Assembly: GCF_965363235.1 (NCBI RefSeq)
Contig: NC_134851.1
Coordinates: 21,232,347 to 21,296,346 of the forward strand
From: Mytilus galloprovincialis
Lineage: Eukaryota; Mollusca; Bivalvia; Mytilida; Mytilidae
Direction of reading: 5' to 3'
Length of the DNA: 64,000 bases
In this document: one piece after another, positions 55,128 to 64,000 of the stretch
How the letters are laid out: each line of letters begins with the position of its first letter
Position numbering within the stretch: position 1 is the first letter of the stretch
Program-made: the position numbers and the translations under genes
The notes under the pieces: generated by a model
Seen by the model: the letters and a program-made list of their open reading frames with translations, nothing else
Databases searched by the model: none
Told to the model about the DNA's origin: nothing

Positions 55128-56257
55128 CTGAAAGGTAAACGACTATATTCCTAGAAATATAAACAAACGTATTTTAATATATCCGTACTCCGTCTAATTT
55201 ACCAAGGTTATCTTGCCTTAAACATGTAAAAATAAAATTGCCTTTTTTATCAACATGTGTTTACTATTTGTCTTATCGAACTCATCCACGAAAGAATCGA
55301 TTTTGCTGGATTATAACGTTTTCTTAACGTTGTCAAATAATATTTGAACTCATCATAGATACCAGACATAAAATTATGTAGGCAATACGCGCATTCCATC
55401 TATCATCTATTATAGAGTCTCTCAAACCTAATAGTTAAAACAAAAAGAATCATATTATAAACTGATTACCATATCAAAGATAGTTTATGTCAACAAAAAA
55501 TGCTCATATTTTCTTTGTGGATTTGCCTTCTTTGTGAATATCTAGCTGAAATTTTTTCGATGATTAAATCATGATTTGTTATAACTGTATTTTCTTCTGC
55601 TCTGACCAATTTTGTCACCCGTAGTCATATTTAGCTTCCCCTCCCCCGGTTGGTCTTAAAGGTTGTACTTGTAAAAACCTTTGTTTCATTAATCGCCTCT
55701 TTTGGTTAAATGTTTACTACTCTTATATAGTTTGTTTTATTTATGATCGCTATGTTTCATCATATAAAGACATAACCTTGGAATGTTACCAGTTTATAAT
55801 CACATAGTTGCAGCGTCTTTTGAATTTTGTCCAAAAGTAATGGTTGGGATAGTACACAACTTGAGTATACTGTTAATCCCTTAGACGTTACAAGACAGTC
55901 CTATAATTTGACTTCTTAAAAAACGTGTAATTGCATATATCATTTTAGAAGATATTTTTCAAAACTTCATTGTAAAGGTGGAAGATTTATTCGTAAAAGG
56001 AGTTATTAAAGTTGCAGTGTCTATATTTACAGAATGCATGCATGAGTCTAATACATCCCAGCATTGCAATCTTTTGTTCAAGCCGTTACTTAAGAAGGTA
56101 ATATCTGAATTAACCTAGTCATTCACAAATTCACTGTAACATATACTCTGTTCGTACACCCATCTTCGTCAACAACAAAAAAAGAGTCAGTAGTTCAGTA
56201 GACGTATTAGTAATCTTGGTCTCAATTTGTGTGTGTTAACCATTTTAACAAACTAAC
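55128..56257 (-). other. Putative 5' intron of toxin-like gene B
   Basis: From donor CTTACAG|GTTAG (56257) to acceptor CTTTCAG (55128-55130). It contains a decayed CGCGCGTTTCGTCTAC-family copy (55335-55510). No coding sequence seen. Inferred. Confidence 0.4.
55335..55510 (+). repeat. Degraded CGCGCGTTTCGTCTAC-family copy
   Basis: AACTCATCATAGATACCAGA, GCAATACGCGCATTCCATCT, GAGTCTCTCAAACC and GATAGTTTATGTCAACA. It matches the position of the 43155 copy in unit A. Confidence 0.6.
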
Positions 56258-56301
56258 CTGTAAGAAACTGAATCGCCCGTCAACACAAGGTAACCTATAT
56301 A
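56258..56301 (-). promoter_or_regulatory. Candidate core promoter and 12-nt first exon of gene B
   Basis: The minus strand has TATATAGG (first T at 56301), and 32 bases further an initiator-like TTCAGTTT (start ~56269), then CTTACAG|GTTAG, a splice donor at 56258. TATA-to-start spacing fits a eukaryotic core promoter. The first exon would be only about a dozen bases. The block is conserved in unit A except at the TATA. Confidence 0.45.
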
Positions 56302-56443
56302 AAAGAGCATCACATGATTTATCAATGTTGGATAACGTCGTCAAAAACATGTGACGAAAGCGATAAAAAGAATGTTAACTTATAGCTGTATATTGACATT
56401 GTGTATGAAAAAGTTGACAAAGTGGTTACATAAGTACGATTAA

Positions 56444-57062
56444 GGGCATACGATACAGTTTTGAACTTGTATTTACAAGTTGATGAAAATTTGCATATAA
56501 GCTATTTTTTACCTGATTAAATCAAATATGTTATAAAAAATATACCTTCATGTGCTACTTTTTGAGTAAAATAAGGTCGAAATTTTGTATATTTGCTCAA
56601 AATTCAGATTTGTGTCATTATTTTCTTTTTCGAAAGAAAGACATAACTTTTTTGTTTTAAAAGATAAACACAAAATGTTTTTTGTTAAATAATCGGTAAT
56701 TTCTGTATTTTATAAGTATCATTAAAAATTATGCAATTTTTATTCCGAAATAACTCAATATTTATCAAATGTTCATGAATAGAGGAAAAACGTTAATTTT
56801 TGCTGCATGTTTATTCAAATTAAAAAAATTGCGCTATTTACAGTTTTATAAAATTTGGGTCACACAATCTCCTTGCAAAATGAAACAAATTGCTGTTTTA
56901 AAAAATAGGGGTCCATGCACTCGTTTTCAAATTAAATCAGTTTGAATGGTAAAAATCAGTCGAAAAATGCATCTTTTCCCGATATGTCAGAGTTTGACGT
57001 CGCGAAAATAACATTTTACGTTAGCAACGTCATTACCTTCCCTGTAACTGTATCGTATGCCC
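56444..57062. mobile_element. 619-bp TTAA-flanked MITE (piggyBac-type)
   Basis: Ends are perfect 17-bp inverted repeats, GGGCATACGATACAGTT and AACTGTATCGTATGCCC, directly flanked by TTAA at 56440-56443 and 57063-57066. The matching place in unit A (46811-46820, ACGACTAAGAAAGG) has no insertion. TTAA duplication is the signature of piggyBac-superfamily transposition. The interior is AT-rich with no transposase, so it is non-autonomous and moved after the segmental duplication (or was cleanly lost from A). Confidence 0.92.
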
Positions 57063-58355
57063 TTAAGGAAGGCATAGTTTGTGTAAGGTCCTGCTAGCGT
57101 CGTTAATGTAGTTTTAATTGTTCTTATATTTATTTTCTTCTGCCATTGTCTATTCTTCTAGGGTATTGTTTTCACAAGAGGTTTTGTAATTAATAATCAA
57201 CCGTTATTGCATTTTTAAATCATCCTGTGTTTAACCTATTCAACCACATATTTTGACACGGACATTGTTTTCGACAGTAAAATATAATTAAAAAATTCAT
57301 CTGTTACATTATTCTCAGGTTGTCGCAAATAATTTAATCTAAAACGTTAAAAGCTTCATAACGAGATATATATATGATTTGATAATAAATAATAAATATA
57401 AATGTCATAATATATCGACAGATCCATTTTTATTTTACTTGTAATTTAATGTATTGAATTTAGTTAAAATTCTTCGTGTATTGACAAAGAGCACATGTTT
57501 AATATACGAAGACATGTGTCCAGTTGTTGAAAAAACATGATTAATTTAGCATGTTACACGTCTGAAACATGTCTCCTGATATAAAAATAGATAAAAATTG
57601 AATAAATGTGTTCGCGACGACTAGTTTTATAGATAAATTAAATTAAGGTCTGAAAAAAAGCTTTGGCTGTTGGCGTACTTAAATATCATTTTTAAATACT
57701 TATATAGAGCATTGTGTCAACTTCAGGTTCCGATATCAACCAAGTATATTAAATAAGAGATCATTGTAATTATATTCAACGCAGTGGTGTCATTTGATTA
57801 TACATGTTATACTTAGACATTTTTAGATTCATTGCAGTTTAAAGACGTCATCCACACTCTAATTGATAATTATTAAGACATTTCGGGGCTCCTCATTCTT
57901 TCATATTGAACAAATTTTTAATCTTTCATTTGTCATAAGAATATTTGAAAGGCATGAAACTGTTGGGAAACACAAAGTCTTGGGCAATATTAAGATGATT
58001 TTACAATGAACCAAGCTCCGATTTATAACGAATCTTAAACGTTATGTAGTTAACCAAAGCTCTTCATACATCAACTAAATATCTACAAAAAATCAAGAAT
58101 TATTTTTTTCTGTGTTTTTCACTTGTTTTAAAAACGTTAATTTCTCGAATGAATTGTCCCGATTCTTATGAATGTTACTTGCTTAACTCATTTTCTTTAA
58201 ATGTTTAGGCTGTTAGTGTACCTAAATATCATGTGTGTGTACTAAATACTAATAAGCTTTACAATCAGTTTCCAAGATAAACCAGGTATATTTTTTTTAG
58301 ATATCATTATATTCAGCGCTATGGTGTCATTTGATTTAATCAGACATTTATAGGT

Positions 58356-58526
58356 TCAATAAACTCATCATAGATACCAGGACTAAATTTTGTATGTACG
58401 CCAGACGCGCGTTTCGTCTACAAAAGACTCATCAGTGACGCTCGAATCCAAAAAAGTTAAAAAGGCCAAATAAAGTACGAAGTTGAAGAGCATTGAAGAC
58501 CAAAATTCCTAAAAGTTTTGCCAAAG
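58356..58526 (+). repeat. CGCGCGTTTCGTCTAC-family copy with identifiable insertion site
   Basis: ATAAACTCATCATAGATACC ... CTAAAAGTTTTGCCAAA lies between AGGTTCA and GGCAGTTTCAGACG. Unit A has AGGTTCAAGGCAGTTTCAG without it, so both borders are defined. Only two or three bases (AA/CAA) can be a target duplication. Confidence 0.9.
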
Positions 58527-58927
58527 GCAGTTTCAGACGTCATTGAAACTCGAATTGGTAAGTACTAAGACAAATGCTCTTCAAATATCAACCAAATATA
58601 TATAAAAAATCAAAAATCAATGTTAATGAAAAAGATAATTTCTTTAATGCTTTTTGCCGTCAAGTCTCATTAATGATACGTATTGAAACAAATTTGCAGG
58701 ATATCAATGCCAAAAACATATGTAAACGATCACTAAATACCAAGTTATATAAGGTTGCCTTTCACAACGGTTGTATATAGATTTGACCACTGCTTCGAGT
58801 ATGATACGAGACTCGTCGGACGTTTTATTTTTTTTAAATTTAACTGTCGAGAGTGGATGAATATCGTATCACCAATGTTCCAGAGATATTAATGACGATG
58901 TTACATAATAAACTAAATCATTGTCTT

Positions 58928-59047
58928 TTATTGAAGTTTATTTTTGACATTTTCTTTCAAACCATCAAGTTTGATGGTAACCAACACATTGGTCTTTTCT
59001 ATAATTTGTAAAAATGCATGAGGTTTTTTAACTTTAAAATGATGTCG
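58928..59047 (-). pseudogene. Orphan terminal exon-like segment, unit B
   Basis: Same structure as 51875-51994: acceptor AGTTCTTTCAG, then RHHFKVKKPHAFLQIIEKTN and VLVTIKLDGLKENVKNKLQ, then TAA. The frame is kept despite substitutions. Identity unknown. Confidence 0.4.
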
Positions 59048-59089
59048 CTGAAAGAACTGCCGAGAAACGAGCTATAAAGGACCCCAAAA

Positions 59090-59235
59090 TTTCTAGTGTA
59101 AAACCATTCAAACGGGAAAACCAACGATTTAATCTATACAAAAAAAAACAACCGAGAAACGAGAAACACGTATACATTACATAAACAAACGACAACTACT
59201 GTACATCAGATTCCTGACATTTGCAGCGGGATAGA
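59090..59235 (-). repeat. Interspersed repeat fragment
   Basis: CAAAATTTCTAGTGTAAAAC, CATTCAAACGGGAAAACCAA, AAACAAACGACAACTACTGT and CAGATTCCTGACATTTGCAG: a mussel family related to the 49140-49230 segment. It begins within ~25 bases of the end of unit B. Confidence 0.6.
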
Positions 59236-60970
59236 TTGTGTATGATTTACAACAAAATCTGCGGTATTTTACATGAATATTTTTCATGCTTTTAACCTGA
59301 CAAGTAATGCATTTAAGTCAATCTATGGACGATTTCCCTCTATTGGCACTTGTTGGGTCAAGTTTTAAGGACTACCTAACTGTAACATTTTCCGGAAAAT
59401 TTTCGCCAACAGATCCGGAATATTTTTAAACGACTATTTTCTTTTTATATTTCACTTGCAATTGAACTGCATTGCAATCATTTATATCCTGATAAAACAG
59501 GTATTACTTTTCAATGTGAAAATTCTATAATCAAAGTTATAAAGCGAGAGGTTAGCATAGCCATAAAACCAGGTTCAACCTATTATTTTTCTTAAAATCT
59601 TCCGTACCATGTCATTACAGTTTTTATCAAAAAGTTCATTTCTATGTACGTTGGCGGGTATTTTATTTTTGTCATTTTAATGTTTCTGTTGTTCGTTTGT
59701 TTTCCTCTGATAGTTGATGTGTTACTATTGGTTTTATTTGATAATCATGGTTTGTTATCTCTCGGTCGAATTTTTACTTTTGAATACTGGTAAACTACTG
59801 TTTCCTATATTTAACATGTTTAAGTAGATATTGACAAGACAGATACAACATATATGCTTTCCTTCAGTAAAAGCATTTTAAATGTACATTTATTTGATAG
59901 TCTAAGAAAACAGCGACCAAAGCCGTATTTTTTGTATAATACAATTTCATTTACAAAAGGTAATTAGAACGTGTTGGTTGGCTCTGTGGTTTGACAACTC
60001 CACATCTAGTTTGTTTTCAAAAACCCTATTACTGAAGAGGGTCGAACTATACCTAGAATAAGTGCGAAGGGCTATAAATTAACTGCATCTTGTCATCTAT
60101 CTGTTACTAAAAGAATAGGATTATTATTGTGTCTAACTAAGGACAAGCACAGTCGTGTATGCATTTATGCGTTTATCAAATGAACAATGAAAGTCGCTTC
60201 TGTTAAAGAAACATGAAGACAAAAAGTTTGTGGTTTTAACAGGATTTGTTTTTCACTTTTTTTTTATCAATCTATCATTTATTTATCTCTTTATGTTTAT
60301 CTTAAATATATCATACCCTCATTTAAGTTAAAAAAATGTATGCATATACATAAACATTGCATTTTTCTAGTGAGATGAGTTCATCTATAAAGTGGAATCT
60401 AATCCTGGTCGTCAAATGTGATAAAAGGGAGATAATCAAATGTATTTATTGTAACGACGAAAAGATTAGCGGAACACCCACAAATCAGTTTTGTTTGGGG
60501 GGGTTGTTTTTTGGGTAGGGGTTTGATAGTTTGGGATTTTGTTGATATTTTATGAAAAAAAGACCTTCATTTTATAACCATTTCGTTATGAAGTTATAAA
60601 TAAAGTTAAGAAACGTCAAACAAGTTGTTTTCAGTTCACTCACAATTTTGCTTTCTTATAAGTTATTTTGTTTGTTTGGGTGATCGTTGGAAATTGTTAG
60701 TTGAATTGAGATAAAAAGAAAAGAAAGAATAACTGATTTTTATATGTTTTTTATTCGAACTAACAAATAAAATGATGTGTTCATTTAGATATTACAATAC
60801 GTGTTAAAATATCAATGTGTATAGATGTTTGTCAAGATATGACTAGACCTATCTGTATCTATCTTTAATTTTAATCGGATTGAAATAGAGAGTTCACCAT
60901 GCATTGACAATAACTTTGTATTATCTTTTGACAGGAAACTAATAAGTAATAAGACCGTTGAATATCGTTT
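59236..60970. other. Unannotated DNA with a repeat fragment
   Basis: 59635-59800 matches the 38471-38660 repeat. The rest is AT-rich, with a G-rich run near 60498-60545 (GGGGGGGTTG, GGGTAGGGG). No gene. Confidence 0.45.
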
Positions 60971-60974
60971 TTAT

Positions 60975-61730
60975 TGGTATAAATATTGATTATGTTATCA
61001 GTAATTTATAAGCAAACTATATATTACTAGTACGGTATATGCATATACACATTTATGGATCTACAATCTGTCGATACATGTATCTTGGCATAACACAAAG
61101 TCGTGTTTTTCTCTGACTGTTTATGACGTCTTTACACTAAATCCATTGGATGTTGGATGTGTACGGATTAATAATTTAGTCTTCGATGCATGATTTTTAT
61201 TAGTTGTTCGTGGCTTTGAACTAGCTGTCAGTTAACTGCTAGTACTCTCAGATCTGTACCTAGTCTTTTTTGTTGTTTGGATGTACAAGTACTCGGTCAC
61301 GTCCACTTGTATTTTTGTCTATCTCATGAGTTAAGCCTTTTTCAACTGATTTTTATAATTCGTTCCTATGTTGTACTGTTATACCACTGTCCCAGGTTAG
61401 GGGGATGGTTAGGATCCTGCTAACATGTTTAACCCTGCCATATTATGTATGTATGTGCCTGTCCCAAGTCAGGAGCCTGTCATGTAGTTGTTGTCCTTTG
61501 TTTATGTGTTTACATATTTGTTTTTCGTTAATTTTTTGTACACAAATAAAGGCCGTTGTTTTTCTCGTTTGAATTGTTTTACATTGTCATTTCGGGGGTC
61601 TTTTATAGTTGACTATGCGGTTTGGTCATTGTTGAAGGCCGTACAGTGATCTATAGTTGTTAATTTCTGTGTCATTTTGGTCTCTTGTGGAGAGTTGTCT
61701 CATTGGCAATCATACCACATCTACTTTTTT
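60975..61730 (+). repeat. Full-length interspersed repeat, ATTGGCAATCATACCAC family (forward)
   Basis: Inverted counterpart of 48960-49750: TATAAATATTGATTATG, GATCTACAATCTGTCGATAC, CCATTGGATGTTGGATGTGT, AGGAGCCTGTCATGTAGTTG, TGTCTCATTGGCAATCATAC. Non-coding. Confidence 0.9.
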
Positions 61731-61779
61731 ATAGCGAAACATACCGTGTCAGGATAATAAGGATTATACACCAGTTTTT

Positions 61780-62070
61780 GGTGGGGTTCGTGTTGTTTAG
61801 TCTTCCGTTTTCTATTAGGTGTCTTGTGTACTGTCTTTTTCTGTTTTTCTTTTATTTTCGATTTATGAATTTGACTGTCACTCTGGTATCTTTTGCCCTT
61901 CTTCTATATTTCCACTATTCACAAGAAGTTAGCTTATGTCGTATATGTCGTTGTTCTCCTCTAATATTTAATGCGTTTCCCTCAGTTTTAGTTTGTTACC
62001 CCGACTTTGTTTTTTGTCCATAGATTTATGAGTTTTGAACAGCGGTATACTACTTTTGCCTTTATTTATA
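61780..62070 (+). repeat. Interspersed repeat, AGCGGTATACTAC family
   Basis: Runs from TTTTTGGTGGGGTTCGTGTT to TTTGAACAGCGGTATACTAC and TTTTGCCTTTATTTAT. It begins ~50 bases after the previous repeat. The 112-codon frame at 61685-62023 spans two repeats and is not a gene. Confidence 0.75.
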
Positions 62071-64000
62071 TGAATAGACAAAATCAAGTCTGCAAGTAGA
62101 CGACCACGGATGGTTCTATGGGAATTTCGATTATTTTTCGAATATTACATCCTCAAAACTTTACAAATATGTTATCAATCAAGCAATCAAGCTATTGACA
62201 ATATCATGTTTTTTTATCAAATCATTATAATAGTTTATTGCTATCTAGTGGTTTACGTGTCTTCGCTGTTCATTAATTTTGTATAAAACATAAAGGACTA
62301 CATCCGACAAGGTTTATTGAATTTTTGGACGCGGAATACTTGTGTAAAGGATAGCATGTATTTTTTATTTGGTATTTTAAAAATATAATATCTACATCTG
62401 ATCATGAGTTTAATACGAATAACAGTCTTCACAGCTATTCGTTTTATCAAGCAGCTCTTCTTATGTGATTTACACACAAGGACGATTTTTGGTGCCTTTG
62501 GATGTGGGGACAGCGAGATATTATTTCTGTAAATAGGACAGGATCATTTGGGTCTTTGGCTGTTTGGTTTCCCACTATATTAACCCGTTCAGAAAGGATT
62601 AGTCTTTTTCATGCGACTCTTCGTATTATTTCGACCGAGTTCATTATAAAAGTGATGCTTTATACTTATGAATTAATGCTCACGATATTTTGGTTACTAG
62701 TATTTGAAATGAAGTGTACTTTACAATGTTCAGGTCACCAGTGATTGCGTGGCTAGATGACTTATTTGTGAAATGAGAACTAGCAACAGGTGCAGTTTGA
62801 AGGTTTATACATGTACTAGTATTTATTTTTTTTTCAGCACTTTGGCTTGACGTAGGTACAAGCGAGGTTCTTTGTATAGGCTAATCTTTAACAAATGAAT
62901 TAATTAGCGATTGTAATATGGAAGATCCTTTTACAAAGATATGCAATATAAAATCAATATAAATTAGCTTTTTGTGGGTTTTAATTTTCTGTATCACTGA
63001 AACGCATATATCATATTTTCATTTGATCATGATACAATCTCTGTTTCGCGATCGGTTGATACCCAATGAGTTATTTGCTTCAATTTAACTTTCGAATCCT
63101 TATACCATGCTATTAAAATCAATAAGACAAACAACAGTACATATATGAATGCTTCTTGTTGATAACATTACATTAATACAATTCAACACAGCAAAATACA
63201 AAGTCTATATAATGTATAGTGATAATATCTATTTAAAATTCTAGTTAACATCATACTTATCAATCATTTATTTTGTCTAAGCAGATTTTAAATTATATTG
63301 GATTGTTTTTGTAATGTTCTACATAATTTATTCTTTTGTGGGTTGTTGAGTTATATGTGTGCACATATCCGTCTTGTGCTGTTGTAGTAATATATTTATT
63401 GTGATCACTAATTCATTGATGGTTATATTAGGCCACGAGAGTATGTATACAGGTTTGAAGGTGTATCATAGATATTCATAACTGTACAAACAAAATATTT
63501 CATAAAATTCCAGCGAATTTGTAAAATAACATTTCAGATACGCTCTCTCATAAAATTTGCTATAATAATCATTCAAGTAAAATAAATTGGGTGCTATTGC
63601 CTATATTTTTGTAAATATCAGTTCAAAGAACAACAATTCAATTTGGAGAGGCATTAGCATGGTGATTTTGAATGAATGATTCATTGTTATTTGTATCAAA
63701 GTTTGCAAAAGTAAAAACTATTATCTAATTCGAAAGTTTCCATCAAAATATTATTGAATGATTTAACAACTTGGAATTTGGACATTTCCTCACAAAAAGG
63801 TGTAAATTGAGTAAGAACACAGTTTTACTTTATCAGTGATATTGGTGAACCACTAAGAAAATCTGTATTTTAAGTGACGATAACGAGGGCGTTTTACAGC
63901 ACAGTGTATAATATTAAAAGGTTTAATTCTAATCAGACAAGATTGCTTATTAGAACAGCATACTTCGCTTTATGATATCTTGTTTAGGCACCATTGACGA
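62071..64000. other. Unannotated DNA to the window end
   Basis: One 80-codon frame (62502-62744, MWGQRDIISVNRTGSFGSLA...) with a hydrophobic C-terminus but no recognised domain or splice context. AT-rich otherwise; no repeat recognised. Confidence 0.4.

Larger units (their letters stand above)
57395..59057. repeat. Segmental duplication, unit B distal block
   Basis: Counterpart of 50390-52004. It differs by a 170-bp interspersed-repeat insertion (58356-58526) and lacks the reverse 1518-type repeat of unit A. It contains two related modules (57640-57870 and 58190-58355). Confidence 0.9.

Noticed and set aside
61685-62023. 112-codon ORF
   Set aside because: It spans two interspersed repeats and has no domain; hydrophobicity comes from T-rich sequence.

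Overview
The window looks like nuclear DNA of a bivalve mollusc, most probably a Mytilus-type mussel. It is AT-rich and intron-dominated, with no bacterial operon signatures. It is packed with short interspersed families that I recognise as typical of mussel genomes: the family carrying CCAGACGCGCGTTTCGTCTAC, the 'ATTGGCAATCATACCAC' family and the 'AGCGGTATACTACTGTTGCC' family. The organism call rests on recall of these repeats, not on a search.

Layout. 1-5.3 kb: a decayed LINE (endonuclease and reverse transcriptase) split by at least three later insertions, one of them a 1.17-kb element whose terminal inverted repeats are made of iterated palindromes. 5.3-10.4 kb: remnants of a multicopy mollusc gene family around a near-perfect 2 x 432-bp inverted repeat made of two Penelope-like 3' ends head to head. 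10.5-21.85 kb: a tandemly duplicated ~2-kb non-coding unit; its second copy is interrupted by a complete 7.3-kb BEL/Pao LTR retrotransposon (274-bp LTRs, AGACC target duplication, gag-pol with two frameshifts). This element carries an extra C2H2 zinc-finger ORF before the 3' LTR. 22-25 kb: non-coding. 25.0-29.3 kb: a 0.9-kb hairpin-ended element followed by a decayed L1/Tx1-like LINE. 29.9-40.8 kb: repeats and three further retroelement relics. 41.6-59.1 kb: a tandem segmental duplication of a minus-strand gene (427 and 445 aa) that looks like a pore-forming-toxin-type protein. Each copy has a shared candidate 5' exon/promoter block, and the unit also contains a fragment of a neighbouring gene. 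A decayed Tc1-like transposon separates the two copies. 59-64 kb: repeats and unannotated DNA.

The only candidate host genes with intact long frames are the two toxin-like paralogues. The comparison of the two duplicated units is informative: each shows insertions missing from the other, giving filled and empty sites for a 619-bp TTAA-flanked MITE (piggyBac-type) and for a short interspersed family. The most unusual item is the retrotransposon zinc-finger ORF. An AACGGAG motif occurs three times in each LTR and four times just upstream of that ORF, next to a TATA box. This suggests a self-regulating element, which is an inference.
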